A stretch of 64,000 nt of DNA from Nitrospira sp. (lineage in GTDB: Bacteria; Nitrospirota; Nitrospiria; Nitrospirales; Nitrospiraceae). The stretch spans positions 916,734-980,733 of the forward strand of contig CP092081.1 of NCBI GenBank assembly GCA_022226935.1, given 5' to 3'. A program made the position numbers and the translations under genes. This document shows, piece by piece, positions 43,640 through 53,019 of this stretch; position 1 is the stretch's first letter, and every line of letters begins with the position of its first letter. Under the pieces are notes generated by a model, which saw only the letters and a list, made by a program, of their open reading frames with translations, made no database searches and was not told the DNA's origin.

Positions 43640-44359
43640 ATGAACCGCTTAGATGGAAAAATTGCAGTCGTGACAGGCAGCAGCAGCGGAATCGGCAAAG
43701 CCATTGCCCTGCGGTTTGCGCAGGAAGGGGCGACGGTGGTCGTCGCGGCGCGGCGGTTTTATAAATGCGAAGAGACGGTCGCGCAGATCGAAGCCGCCGG
43801 CGGCCGGGCGTGGGCACTGCAGACGGACATTGCCGATGAATCGCAGGTGGAGCAGCTCGTGGCGGACACGATCCGCCGGTATCAGCGTGTGGATATCCTC
43901 GTGAACAATGCCGGCATCTTCGGTGGCCGACGGCTTGCGGAGACGAGCACCGACGCGTTCGATGAGGTGATGCGAACCAATGTCCGGGGAACCTTCTTCT
44001 GCTGCCGCGCCGCCTTCAATCAGATGAAGAAACAGGGCGGCGGGACGATCATCAACATGTCGAGCGTGGCGGGGGTGCAGGCCTGGAGCGGAACGGGAAC
44101 ATACAGCGCCTCCAAACATGCCATCATGGCGCTGACGAAGTCGCTGGCGGACGAAGGGCGAGGCTATCGGATCAAGGTGAGTGCCCTCTGTCCAGGCGGG
44201 GTAGCGGACGAACTAGTGGACGCCACTCCGGAAGCCAGAGCCGCCAGCGAAAAAATCGACCCGTTCGACATTGCGGAGGCCGCTCTGTACCTCGCCTGCC
44301 TGGGCTCCCAAGCCGTGGTGCATCAACTCGTGGTGGATCGCCTTGGCGCCGACTGGTAG
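43640..44359 (+). CDS. Short-chain dehydrogenase/reductase (SDR)
   Basis: A 239-residue classical SDR from ATG 43640, behind AGGAGGGG. The NAD(P)-binding motif TGSSSGIGK, the NNAG motif (VNNAGIFGG), the catalytic Ser (NMSSVAG) and YSASK are all present. The Arg pair after the second strand (AARRF) favours NADP over NAD. The substrate is unknown. It resembles 3-oxoacyl-ACP reductase but stands alone, convergent with the YaaH-type transporter. Confidence 0.92.
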   Translation: MNRLDGKIAVVTGSSSGIGKAIALRFAQEGATVVVAARRFYKCEETVAQIEAAGGRAWALQTDIADESQVEQLVADTIRRYQRVDILVNNAGIFGGRRLAETSTDAFDEVMRTNVRGTFFCCRAAFNQMKKQGGGTIINMSSVAGVQAWSGTGTYSASKHAIMALTKSLADEGRGYRIKVSALCPGGVADELVDATPEARAASEKIDPFDIAEAALYLACLGSQAVVHQLVVDRLGADW

Positions 44360-44366
44360 AGAAGCG

Positions 44367-44984
44367 TTACACCACCTTCGCGATCGAGTGCACGTGCTTG
44401 TGCGTGTGAAACAGGAGCGGCGGGCCGAGGGGGAGGATGGATCTCCCCGTGAAGGCCTGCGTCAGGCTGCCGACCGCATGATAGAAGGCCATCAGCCCGA
44501 CGATGAGATGGCCCCATCCCGGCAGCAACTCGCTGATGAAGTCCAGGCGGGCGAAGGTGGTGGCCAGGAACGTCAAGGTGATCACCACATGCAGGGCACT
44601 GAGCGTCAGGTTACGGTAGGCCGTCAGAAAGATCATCACGCCGGAAAAGACCGCGTAAACCAGATTGATCGGCGCGTAGAGCACCGCATCGAACTGAAAG
44701 GTGGAACTGGCGCTCACCAGTTTGACGGTGCAGAGGGTGATCCAGAGGAAGCCGTACATCGTCAAGGCGGTTCCGCCGAGTTGCTCGTTGTAACGAATAT
44801 CGGTAATGCCGGCCAGCAGTTGCACGATCCCGCCGAAAATCAGGGCGATCACCAGGGCTCCCACCATGTTCTTGTGCTGAATCCACCCGAGCTGAGCGAC
44901 TCCCAGGGTCAATGCCCCTACGGCCAGACCGAACAAGCCGATCGCCAGCACGTCGATCCGGCGGCTCTGATTATCTTCATTCAT
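44367..44984 (-). CDS. GPR1/FUN34/YaaH-family acetate/succinate transporter
   Basis: A 205-residue inner-membrane protein with six hydrophobic segments (VLAIGLFGLAVGALTLGV, MVGALVIALIFGGIVQLLAGI, LTMYGFLWITLCTVKL, YAPINLVYAVFSGVMIFLTA, LHVVITLTFLATTFA, GHLIVGLMAFYHAVGSL). Residues GALVIALIFGGIVQLLAG and the helix 3 start YGFLW are as in SatP. It should move acetate or another small acid with protons. The N-terminal NPxxxGL of the family is replaced by VLAIGLFG. AGGAATGATGT precedes ATG 44984. Confidence 0.85.
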   Translation of the reverse strand: MNEDNQSRRIDVLAIGLFGLAVGALTLGVAQLGWIQHKNMVGALVIALIFGGIVQLLAGITDIRYNEQLGGTALTMYGFLWITLCTVKLVSASSTFQFDAVLYAPINLVYAVFSGVMIFLTAYRNLTLSALHVVITLTFLATTFARLDFISELLPGWGHLIVGLMAFYHAVGSLTQAFTGRSILPLGPPLLFHTHKHVHSIAKVV

Positions 44985-45115
44985 ACATCATTCCTCGCTG
45001 GTAGTGGGTACGACTACAAAGAACCTAGGGTTATCTCTAGGTCGAACCCTAAGATGCTGGAGCAGGAAGAAAAAGGCAAGGGTAAATTGCGGCCATCCGC
45101 TGAAGCGGATTTGGC

Positions 45116-45439
45116 TTAGTCCGATCCGGGAGTCGGCGGTTGTTTTCGGGGCGACGCGGAGGCGAGAAAGGTTTGCAGCCGTGCGGATTGCAGGGGCTGG
45201 ACGGACAAGAAATGCACGCCGCAATTCGTGCCGCGACTCCATCGCACGGCGGCAAGGTCCACCAGGATCGGCATCTCATCCGGCGAGATTTGAAGACGAA
45301 GCGAGAGGTAGGTATTGACCGGTAAATGTCTGTCGGATTCGATCCGGCAGCCTTCCAGGGAGAGATCTAACAGGCGTCCTTCGCCAGTCGTCGTGGAATC
45401 CGCAGAGAGAGACACGCGGTAATGAACTGTCATGGACAT
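45116..45439 (-). CDS. PilZ-domain protein
   Basis: A 107-residue protein from ATG 45439 (or 45433). It holds the PilZ core: LLDLSLEGCRIES, whose D-x-S-x-x-G motif binds cyclic di-GMP, followed by the six-strand barrel (LSLRLQISPDEMPILVDLAAVRWSRGTNCGVHFLSV). The RxxxR motif at the N-terminus is not obvious, so binding may be weak. The frame can be extended to 45901 but that part looks non-coding. It may sense the nucleotide handled by HD-GYP proteins. Confidence 0.78.
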   Translation of the reverse strand: MSMTVHYRVSLSADSTTTGEGRLLDLSLEGCRIESDRHLPVNTYLSLRLQISPDEMPILVDLAAVRWSRGTNCGVHFLSVQPLQSARLQTFLASASPRKQPPTPGSD

Positions 45440-45993
45440 GTAATGCCGTGCATCCTCGGGTGTCGTGAGTAATGGCGTTACCCTGGTGCACCGTCGAACT
45501 CCAGGTGAAGCCTGAAACGAATCCACAGATCCTCTCGCCGTGTCAGAGCCCGTCCTGCATCTCCGATGCGAGACGGCAAACATCTGTACACAGGAAGTGT
45601 TCCGGCAGATTGACATACCATGCCGCCCATTGCGGGTGCGATCAGGATAATGTCTCGGGTCATTTGGCGGTGGGAAAATCCCTAGGGTCCGGAATAGGCC
45701 CTGGCCTTCCATATGAGGCATTATCGCGCCCGAGTCCGCCTCAAGTTGCGGTTCGAGGTATTCCGAGCCCGGTCGATCATGCCTGTAAAGGGGCGTGGAC
45801 GGCCCGATTCCGCCTGCTTGACTAGGCTGTTCCGGAGGAAGAAGCTGAAGAAGACATTTGGAGGTGATTGTCATGCCGGGGTGATCCTTTCTTGCGAGCA
45901 TCGGCTCTCTTCATCTCCGGAGGTCCATGCTGCGCCCTTGTGGCAGATTGCCCGAGGGCGCTGTCTTTTTATCCGCTCCAAAGGAGGTGTCGT
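45440..45993. other. Gap with no recognisable gene
   Basis: About 550 bases. Short frames exist on both strands but look non-coding and lack ribosome sites. It probably holds two divergent promoters and perhaps an unseen small RNA. Confidence 0.35.
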
Positions 45994-46359
45994 ATGAAAA
46001 CCTCGTTATCCATATTTGTGTTCGCGGTCATCGGCATGTTCGGCGCGGCTGCGGCATTCGCCAATCCCGCTCTGTTACCGCAGCACCCGGGATATCCGAT
46101 GGGCAAGGCGACTGATCCGGTCAATGGTCAGGTGCTCGCCAACGATCCGGGCCGTGCCAACGGCGGCGGGGAATCCGCGCTCAGCGGCTCCGCGGCATTC
46201 GATGATCGGCACGTCTCACAGAAACTCTCGATCAATGATCAAAACCAGCGCCTGCTGGAAAAACCCGGAGCCGGGATTTTGCCGAAAGTGCAGGGGCCCA
46301 ATATCGTGATCGATCCGCCGGTGAAGGAGGGGACGAAAGTGCAGGCCTCGCCGCAGTAA
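45994..46359 (+). CDS. Exported hypothetical protein
   Basis: A 121-residue protein from ATG 45994, which has AAAGGAGGTG just upstream. A signal peptide (residues 1-23, SIFVFAVIGMFGAAAAFAN) is followed by a Gly/Pro/Asn-rich, mostly disordered mature part with no Cys. No family was recognised. Confidence 0.7.
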   Translation: MKTSLSIFVFAVIGMFGAAAAFANPALLPQHPGYPMGKATDPVNGQVLANDPGRANGGGESALSGSAAFDDRHVSQKLSINDQNQRLLEKPGAGILPKVQGPNIVIDPPVKEGTKVQASPQ

Positions 46360-46512
46360 TGCCAACGGCCATGTCACTCGGCATAAGCCGCCGCGGGGCG
46401 GGGGGTATTCCAACTGGAAGACCCTGTCCCGCGGCCTTCTCCACTGCCTTCCAGGCCGGTTTGATTTTCAATCCTCCGCCTTTTAGAATGCCGCCACGCC
46501 TCACGGACCGTT

Positions 46513-47232
46513 ATGCCTACAAAGCCTCGCGCTCAGAAATCTCCCCGGCGGAAGAAACAAGCATCGGTATCCACCATCCCGCTTGCGCGCGGGCAGAAGC
46601 AGCGATTTCAGAACCGGTTGTTGAAATGGTACAAGGAATATGGCCGCGATCTGCCCTGGCGAAAAACCTCGGATCCCTACCATATCCTGGTTTCGGAGGT
46701 GATGCTCCAGCAGACGCAGGTGGATCGGGTCATTCCGAAATACCACGAATTTTTGGAGCGGTATCCGTCGTTCGCGGAACTGGCCGACGCACCGGTGGCG
46801 GAGGTCAAACAGACCTGGTACCCGCTGGGGTACAACATCCGCCCCGAGCGGTTACACAGTATCGCTCGGGAGACGGTAGCCCGGTATGGCGGACAATTGC
46901 CGAGTGACGCGGAGGAATTGTTATCGTTCAAAGGCATCGGCCGCTACACGGCCGGGGCGATTCGCTCGTTTGCGTTCAACGAGGACGCGCCGATTCTCGA
47001 CACGAACGTGATCCGGGTGTTGCATCGGGTGTTCATCGCCGAGGGGGACCCAAAGGGGCAGAAATCAATGCTTTGGGAACTCTCGGAGGCATTGATCCCG
47101 CGCGGCAAGGGGTACGATTTTAATCAAGCGATCATGGACTTCGGGGCTACGATCTGCACGGCGCGCAATCCTTATTGTCTCCTCTGCCCGATGAAACCGC
47201 TGTGCAAAACCTATCCGTTCGGAGAGAAATAA
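46513..47232 (+). CDS. mutY: A/G-specific adenine DNA glycosylase, short form
   Basis: A 239-residue MutY-type glycosylase. It has WRKTSDPYHILVSEVMLQQTQVDRV at the active site, the helix-hairpin-helix LLSFKGIGRYTAGAI, the catalytic Asp in APILDTNVIRVL, and the [4Fe-4S] cluster CTARNPYCLLCPMKPLC. The Nudix-like C-terminal domain of full MutY (about 350 residues) is missing; instead a separate MutT-like gene follows 49 bases later. It removes adenine opposite 8-oxoguanine. The short form might have broader mismatch specificity. Confidence 0.93.
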   Translation: MPTKPRAQKSPRRKKQASVSTIPLARGQKQRFQNRLLKWYKEYGRDLPWRKTSDPYHILVSEVMLQQTQVDRVIPKYHEFLERYPSFAELADAPVAEVKQTWYPLGYNIRPERLHSIARETVARYGGQLPSDAEELLSFKGIGRYTAGAIRSFAFNEDAPILDTNVIRVLHRVFIAEGDPKGQKSMLWELSEALIPRGKGYDFNQAIMDFGATICTARNPYCLLCPMKPLCKTYPFGEK

Positions 47233-47281
47233 TCATCGACGAACGGTCGTTGCGCCACGGATCGCAGAGCGCGAAGGGTTC

Positions 47282-47707
47282 ATGGTGCAACGACTCGATG
47301 CCCGGAAGGTCGCGATGCAGGTGATCGAAGTAGCGGCAGGTATCATTGCTCACGAAGGACGCTACCTGATCGCACGCCGTAAAGCCGGCTCGCACTTGGG
47401 CGGATTGTGGGAGTTTCCGGGAGGAAAACGGGAAACCGGCGAAACGTTGGAGGAATGTCTGCATCGGGAGTTGTGGGAGGAGTTGAATGTTCGAATCAGC
47501 GCCCCGACTCCGTTTCAGGTCGTACGGCATGAATATCCCGAGAAGGTGGTGGAACTGCATTTTTTTTGCTGCCGCATCGCGACGGGTGTTGCGATCGCGG
47601 TGGACTGTGCGGAGCTTCGATGGGTCTATGCTCATGAAATGGCCTCCTTCGAGTTTCCGCCGGCCGACCAGTCTATCATCGAGGCGCTGCAGCAGGGGAC
47701 GGTGTAG
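47282..47707 (+). CDS. MutT-like Nudix hydrolase (8-oxo-dGTP diphosphatase type)
   Basis: A 141-residue protein (130 from ATG 47315, which has GGAAGG upstream). The MutT-type Nudix box is perfect: GGKRETGETLEECLHRELWEEL. WEFPGGK and the LRWVYAHEM segment are as in MutT and the end of MutY. It should clean oxidised guanine nucleotides. It could also work with the short MutY next to it, to supply the missing 8-oxoG-recognition domain; this is inference. Confidence 0.92.
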   Translation: MVQRLDARKVAMQVIEVAAGIIAHEGRYLIARRKAGSHLGGLWEFPGGKRETGETLEECLHRELWEELNVRISAPTPFQVVRHEYPEKVVELHFFCCRIATGVAIAVDCAELRWVYAHEMASFEFPPADQSIIEALQQGTV

Positions 47708-47713
47708 AAGCGT

Positions 47714-48430
47714 ATGAAAGTGGTGCTGGATATCGAAACGGTGCAGGCTCCCAGAGAAGAATGGGCGCGCATCGCAGGACGGCAGCTTACGTCGGGCGAG
47801 GTCACCTTCGCTGAAAGCGGCGGTGATCTCTTTGCCGTCGGGGAAGCGGAGGCTCAGCAGCGGCTTGATGATGAACTGTATGAAAAGTCGTCCTTCGACG
47901 GCACGTTCAGCAAAATCGTCTGCATCGGTCTGCTGGAGTTCACGGATACCCTTGAACCCCGGGGCGCTATTTCCTGGTATGGAGCGAATGAACAGGCGCT
48001 TCTGCGCGCATTCTGGAGCCATCTTGCCCAATCGCGTCCGTCGCTGTTCATCACCCACAACGGGCTGAATTTCGATCTGCCCTTCATCAAAAAACGATCG
48101 ATCATCCACCAAGTGAAGCCCACTATGGAGATCAATCTGGCCAAGTTTCGCGCGGAGCCGGTCTACGACACCATGGCCATTTGGAGCAACTGGGACAACC
48201 GCGGTTGGGTCAAGCTGGATGTGCTCGCTCGAGCCTTGAACGTGGAAAGCAAATCGGGGAGCGGATCGCAGGTGGCGCAAATGTGGGCGGACGGGCAGGG
48301 AAAAGAAATTGCGCTCTATTGCCTGCAGGATACCTATGTCACCTATGGGTGTTACTGCCGGATGAATTTCCGGCCGCCGATATCGAGAGAGATTGTGCTG
48401 CTGAAGCCGGAGCTGGTCGATGTGGGCTGA
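47714..48430 (+). CDS. Predicted 3'-5' exonuclease (DEDDy, PolB-like)
   Basis: A 238-residue protein. The three exonuclease motifs are in order: VVLDIETV (Exo I, DxE), THNGLNFDLPFI (Exo II), and YCLQDTYVTY (Exo III, YxxxD), placing it with the DEDDy group near PolB proofreading domains. It starts six bases after the MutT-type gene; the three genes form a likely DNA-repair operon. It should degrade single strands from the 3' end. Confidence 0.88.
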   Translation: MKVVLDIETVQAPREEWARIAGRQLTSGEVTFAESGGDLFAVGEAEAQQRLDDELYEKSSFDGTFSKIVCIGLLEFTDTLEPRGAISWYGANEQALLRAFWSHLAQSRPSLFITHNGLNFDLPFIKKRSIIHQVKPTMEINLAKFRAEPVYDTMAIWSNWDNRGWVKLDVLARALNVESKSGSGSQVAQMWADGQGKEIALYCLQDTYVTYGCYCRMNFRPPISREIVLLKPELVDVG

Positions 48431-48445
48431 ATGCGGTCCGCGAGG

Positions 48446-49486
48446 TCAGTGGGCCGTCAGTTCAGCCTTGTTGCGGGTTTCGCGTTTGGGTTGCGTCTGC
48501 TGAGTGCTTTTTACCGCCCGGAGTTCCTTATCTTTCGTTTCCAACTGCATCCGCATCGATTCTAAGTCTCTTCGCAGCGCGCTGATCTTTGCGTCCTTCC
48601 GTGCCATGGCGTCCTTCGCGTCCTGCAATTCTTGAAGCGTCTCGTTCAAGTGTTCGTCTTCCACTGCAGGGAGGGTTGCCGCCACTTTCTCCATGGCCGG
48701 TGTGGGCATGGAGGATTGATGCTTGACCGGTTGCTCCGGTGTCACGGCGGCTACGGTTGGCAAGCTCAGGGCGTGACCCTGCCGGGGAGCGGGGGGTGTG
48801 GTGGACGCCGTCATGGGGGCCGGTTCCGGCTTTTTGGCAAACTGGCGATAGTCGATCGACAGGGACTTCATGTGCTGCCGGCCTTGGATCACGGCGGGCA
48901 ATGCCTGCTCGATCAGCCCGGCGGAGGTCGGCGTGATGTTCGGCACACGAGCCGGCCGCCCGCTTCCAAGCCATGTCGGCTCGGTTTTGGCCAGCGAGCC
49001 GTTGTGCTCGGAGAGCGTGAGATACAACCGGTCGTTCTTCACGTAAAGGGTGCCCGCGGTGGGTTCAGAGCCTGACCCTGCCGATGAGGAGAGCCGGAAA
49101 GCGACCACGTATTCGGGTTGCGCTTGGGACAACGCTTGGGCTAGCAGGGGAGCAAGATAACGCACGTCCTCATCGCTGAACACTGTCATCGGCTTGCTGC
49201 CATCCACGGGCAGATTCGACATATCGGTCTGCGCCTCCGCGATCACGACGGCCCGCAGCAGGCTGTCGAGCGTGGCGGCATCTATGGAGCTGGGATGGGA
49301 GGCTTCAAATTCCCAATCGGCGACTTCTTCGAGCCGGACGGAGCCTTGCGGCTGCGTGGCGGCTTGCTGCTGAACAGAGGCGGCGGTGGAAGAGCAACCG
49401 GCGGCCAGGGCTCCCACCAGGGTCAATCCGAGGAGTCCGGAGTTCAGGGTTTGCGTCAAGCAGGAGCGGGAGCCGTGAATCAGCAT
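48446..49486 (-). CDS. Lipoprotein with a C-terminal coiled coil
   Basis: A 346-residue lipoprotein; the signal peptide ends in AAGC (Cys about 31). Residues 50-210 form a mixed fold (VADWEFEASHPSSIDAATLDSLLRAVVI, DEDVRYLAPLLAQALSQAQPEYVVAFRL), then a Pro/Ala-rich linker (220-270) and a coiled coil (280-330, LNETLQELQDAKDAMARKDAKISALRRDLESM). It may link the outer membrane to another structure. GGAAGAC lies before ATG 49486. The function is unknown. Confidence 0.75.
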   Translation of the reverse strand: MLIHGSRSCLTQTLNSGLLGLTLVGALAAGCSSTAASVQQQAATQPQGSVRLEEVADWEFEASHPSSIDAATLDSLLRAVVIAEAQTDMSNLPVDGSKPMTVFSDEDVRYLAPLLAQALSQAQPEYVVAFRLSSSAGSGSEPTAGTLYVKNDRLYLTLSEHNGSLAKTEPTWLGSGRPARVPNITPTSAGLIEQALPAVIQGRQHMKSLSIDYRQFAKKPEPAPMTASTTPPAPRQGHALSLPTVAAVTPEQPVKHQSSMPTPAMEKVAATLPAVEDEHLNETLQELQDAKDAMARKDAKISALRRDLESMRMQLETKDKELRAVKSTQQTQPKRETRNKAELTAH

Positions 49487-49572
49487 GGCGGTCTTCCTTC
49501 TCGGCTGGTCGAGGCGGCAACGGACACAGGCGGTGCGGCTTCAGGGAGAACAGGCGACACGACGGATCGGGA

Positions 49573-49704
49573 TTACCAGATCCCCAGGCCCATCATCACC
49601 ATTCCAAGCGCCATCCACCCGAAGACGCCGACGGCGATGATGGTTTCCAGGCTGATCCCCTTAGGGGCTTCTTCTACGTGGGTCTGGCTGATGTCTTTCT
49701 TCAT
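49573..49704 (-). CDS. Small membrane protein (43 aa)
   Basis: From ATG 49704, preceded by AGAGGAC, the frame gives 43 residues: a polar start (MKKDISQTHVEEAPKG) and one transmembrane helix (LETIIAVGVFGWMALGMVMMGLGIW). Longer frames upstream look non-coding. No function was recognised. Confidence 0.6.
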   Translation of the reverse strand: MKKDISQTHVEEAPKGISLETIIAVGVFGWMALGMVMMGLGIW

Positions 49705-50174
49705 GATGCGGCGTCCTCTGGCTCGGTCGGGTGTGTTGAATTTGGGTCTTTGTGGTTGCCAGAATGGACCAAGCAAAGGCTATGCCCTGTTTCCAAAGAC
49801 TTCGGAAGTACGATTCCTCGCTTCCGTTCAATCACGGTGTCTGATGGACGTCGACCGGCGACGTGACGGCATGCGCTCCATGCGGCAGTCTAAGTTATTG
49901 ATGTTTCAAGGCAGTGAAAACGCTTCATTGAGAGGCACGGGGTGATGCGCGTGGGAGATGGATTGGGAATATGGGAACCCAATGTTGTGCGAGCGTCCCT
50001 CGTCTTTGTCAGTCTGACGAGGGCGGGCGTCTAAAATTTGGCAAGGATTGTTCAGAACTGGGCAATAATATCCTACCCTTTCTACACAAGACGGTCGATC
50101 TCCACTGCGTGGGGAGGTCGTCTGGCGCGGTAAGCAGCGATGGGCCATTCGACTGTGAACGACTGAGAAATGAA
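49705..50174. other. Gap with a short hairpin, no gene seen
   Basis: About 470 bases lack a believable gene. A perfect 8-bp hairpin CCCTCGTC/GACGAGGG lies at 49997-50023. Confidence 0.35.
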
Positions 50175-51533
50175 TCACGAGAGAGTGGCGCCGGGTTCGC
50201 GCCGTCCCATGAGGACGGCGGCGCTTCCATCGAGGATCGTGACCGGTTGAACGCTCCCAAGCGAGGCCGGAGCATCGCTCTTGTTCCAAATGACGTAAAT
50301 ACCGGTATCGGTACGGCCCATCCATTGATCCGCTGAACGTTTCGAGTCGCCTTCCACCATGACCGGGAGGGTTTGGCCGATCAATGCCCGATTGATGCGC
50401 GCAGTCACCGGGCGTTGCAGGTCCACCAAGCGGCTGACTCGTTCACCTTTGACGGCCTCCGGCACATCATCCGGAAACTTTCTTGCCGCAATCGTATTTT
50501 TCCGTTCCGAATATTTGAAGACATAGGCGGAGTGGTATTGCACTTCCTCGACGACTCGAAAGGTATCGAGGAACTCATCTTCGGTCTCCGAACAGAACCC
50601 GCAGATGATGTCGGTCGTGAGGGCGATTCCGGGATGCCGGCGGCGGATCGTTGCGGCCAGGTCGAGATATTCCTTCCGGCTGTACGTCCGATTCATCAGT
50701 TCCAAAATGCGGTCATTGCCGGATTGCAACGGTAGATGAATGTGTTTGCAGATGTTCGGGTGACCGGCCACGGCATCCAGGAGCGCGGGAGGAAAATCTT
50801 TGGGATGGGGGGATGTAAACCGGATTCGCTGGACACCCGGCACTTCCGCCACCGCGAGAATCAGGCGGGCGAAATCCCAATCGTCATAGCGGTAGGAGTT
50901 CACATTTTGACCAAGCAATGTGATTTGCGTATGGCCGGCCTCCACCGAGGCTTCCACTTCACGCAAGATCCCCTCGGGATCCCGCGATCGTTCCCGCCCT
51001 CGGGTGTAGGGCACGACGCAGAAACTACAGAAATTGTCGCAGCCCCGCATGATGGCGATCCAGGCATTGCAGCCGCCGTCGCGCTCGGGAAGGATGTCAT
51101 CGTAGGTTTCGTATTCGGACAGATCGACGGCCAGCCCGCGGCGCGTTAATCCCTGCTCTTCAGCGTTCAATGCGTTGGTCAGGAGGTCCGGCAACTGCCG
51201 GTATCCATCTGGTCCAACCAACACATCCACAAGCGGCTGTTTCTCCGTCAATTCTTCTTTGAGGTTTTGCGCCATGCAGCCCAGCACGCCCACGACCAGC
51301 GGGCGTTGCTCCTTCACGGCTTTCAGCTCCGCGAGATGCCCGTAGACCTTGTTGTGGGCGTTTTCACGAATGGCGCAGGTGTTCATGAGCATCACATCGG
51401 CGCGTTCGCGATCCTCGGTAAACTCGAATCCCGCTTTGCGGAGCAAGGTCCGGACGAGCTCCGAGTCGTACTCGTTCATCTGGCAGCCGAAGGTTTCGAT
51501 ATGGACGGTATGGGGCTTGTTGGGTGATGTCAT
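50175..51533 (-). CDS. miaB: tRNA-2-methylthio-N6-dimethylallyladenosine synthase
   Basis: A 452-residue methylthiotransferase. The N-terminal domain binds a cluster through CQMNEYDSE, NTCAIRENA and GCMAQ. The radical SAM core has CDNFCSFCVVPYTRGRERSR, and the TRAM domain follows at about residue 380 (IGQTLPVMVEGDSKR). It methylthiolates i6A37 in tRNA. The SPHPKDF and HLPLQSGNDRILELMNR segments are typical MiaB. Its start overlaps the stop of the mtaB-type gene by four bases. Confidence 0.95.
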   Translation of the reverse strand: MTSPNKPHTVHIETFGCQMNEYDSELVRTLLRKAGFEFTEDRERADVMLMNTCAIRENAHNKVYGHLAELKAVKEQRPLVVGVLGCMAQNLKEELTEKQPLVDVLVGPDGYRQLPDLLTNALNAEEQGLTRRGLAVDLSEYETYDDILPERDGGCNAWIAIMRGCDNFCSFCVVPYTRGRERSRDPEGILREVEASVEAGHTQITLLGQNVNSYRYDDWDFARLILAVAEVPGVQRIRFTSPHPKDFPPALLDAVAGHPNICKHIHLPLQSGNDRILELMNRTYSRKEYLDLAATIRRRHPGIALTTDIICGFCSETEDEFLDTFRVVEEVQYHSAYVFKYSERKNTIAARKFPDDVPEAVKGERVSRLVDLQRPVTARINRALIGQTLPVMVEGDSKRSADQWMGRTDTGIYVIWNKSDAPASLGSVQPVTILDGSAAVLMGRREPGATLS

Positions 51534-52861
51534 AACAGTGTTCTATATGCCGGCTCGACGGACGGAGAGACCAGATGACCATAGGCCAAGCCATCCATGA
51601 TGCCGGTAATGGTGACAGGGTGGATAGCGCCGGCGGCGACCGTATGGGCCGGGACAGCCACTCGAGTGAAGTTCGCCGTGGTGCCGGTGCGAAAGCCGTC
51701 GCGCTCCCCCTGTTCGAACAACACGGAGACGGTGCGGCCGATCTGCCGCTGATAAAACGCCAGCGCCTTGGTGCGAGATAGCTCCGCGAGAGTCTTGCTT
51801 CGCTGCCGGATGACGGCGGCAGAGAGTTGTGGTTCCAGGCGTGCCGCCGGCGTGCCGGGACGGGATGAATAACTGAATACATGGAAATAGGAGAAGGGCA
51901 GCCGTGCGGCCACGCGCATGGTGTTCGCAAATGCCTGCTCATCTTCACCGGGGAAGCCCACCATCAGGTCAGTCCCTAAGCCGAGATCGGGCATGAGGGA
52001 CAAAGCCTGCCCGACCAGTTCTTCGTATTCGCGCACGTCATAGCGCCGGTTCATCGCCTGTAAAATCCCGTCGTCGCCGCTCTGGAGGGGAAGATGCAAA
52101 TAGTGGCAGAGCTTCGTCGAGGCGGCCATGTGTTGCAGCAGCCGGGTGGGCACCGTGGTCGGTTCTATAGAGGAAATCCTCATCCGGACGACCTCCGGAA
52201 TGGCTTCAAGTTCTTGCAGAAGATCGACCAGTTCCATCCCTTGATAGGAATACTGACCGATGTTCACACCGGTCAGCACCAGTTCGCGATAGCCGTGGGT
52301 GGCAAGTTCGCGCGCTTCGCGCAAGACATCGCAGGTGACCCGGCTGCGCTCGCGCCCGCGGGCAAACGGAATCAAACAAAAGCTGCACATGAAGTCGCAG
52401 CCGTCCTGGATCTTCAGGAGCGCCCTGGTGCTGTCGGAATAGGCGGTGCCCGGCAGGACGAAGTCTTCTCGATCGATCGTCCGGCTGTGACGGAGCTCCG
52501 GTTCCGGTTGCTTGCGCAGCTGCTCCGGGGCCGGAAGGTAGTCCGGCAAATTCATCTTGAACTGTGTGCCGACGATCAGATCAATGCCGGGAACGGTCTG
52601 CAATTGCGCGGCGCCTGTCTGAGCATAACAGCCGGTCACGGCGACGAAGGCGTGGGGCGAGTGGCGCAACGTCTTACGGACGGCGTAGCGGCAATCTTTT
52701 TCGGCGTTCTCCGTCACCGAGCAGGTATTGAGGACGAGCAGATCGGTTTCCTCGCCATATTCCACCAACCGGTACCCCCGGCGTGTCAGGCTATCGCCTA
52801 ACATGGCGGTCTCTGATTGGCTGAGGCGGCAGCCCAATGTATAGAGTGATGCGCGCGGCAT
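51530..52861 (-). CDS. mtaB: tRNA (t6A37) methylthiotransferase
   Basis: A 443-residue paralogue of MiaB from ATG 52861 (447 from 52873). It has TLGCRLSQSE, NTCSVTENAEKDCRY and GCYAQ in the first domain, CDFMCSFCLIPFARGRERSR in the radical SAM core, and a C-terminal TRAM domain. The GCRLSQSE/GVNIGQY pattern fits MtaB (methylthiolation of t6A37) better than RimO. It is translationally coupled to miaB, so two tRNA-37 modifications are made from one operon. Confidence 0.92.
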   Translation of the reverse strand: MPRASLYTLGCRLSQSETAMLGDSLTRRGYRLVEYGEETDLLVLNTCSVTENAEKDCRYAVRKTLRHSPHAFVAVTGCYAQTGAAQLQTVPGIDLIVGTQFKMNLPDYLPAPEQLRKQPEPELRHSRTIDREDFVLPGTAYSDSTRALLKIQDGCDFMCSFCLIPFARGRERSRVTCDVLREARELATHGYRELVLTGVNIGQYSYQGMELVDLLQELEAIPEVVRMRISSIEPTTVPTRLLQHMAASTKLCHYLHLPLQSGDDGILQAMNRRYDVREYEELVGQALSLMPDLGLGTDLMVGFPGEDEQAFANTMRVAARLPFSYFHVFSYSSRPGTPAARLEPQLSAAVIRQRSKTLAELSRTKALAFYQRQIGRTVSVLFEQGERDGFRTGTTANFTRVAVPAHTVAAGAIHPVTITGIMDGLAYGHLVSPSVEPAYRTLL

Positions 52862-53019
52862 GGTGGAGGACATCGTGCGCGATTATAAGAGGAGGCGCAT
52901 GAGATCAGCAAGGTGACAGTGGCGCGAAAAAGTCTGGCGAGCGCTTGAACGGTCTGGATACGGGTGGTAGCATGAGCCACACGTTGTGTAGGCTGTGGTG
53001 TCAGTCGGATTTCTGAACT

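Noticed and set aside
47147-48280. Minus-strand open frame (377 codons) opposite MutT and the exonuclease
   Set aside because: Both plus-strand genes have full catalytic motifs and ribosome sites.
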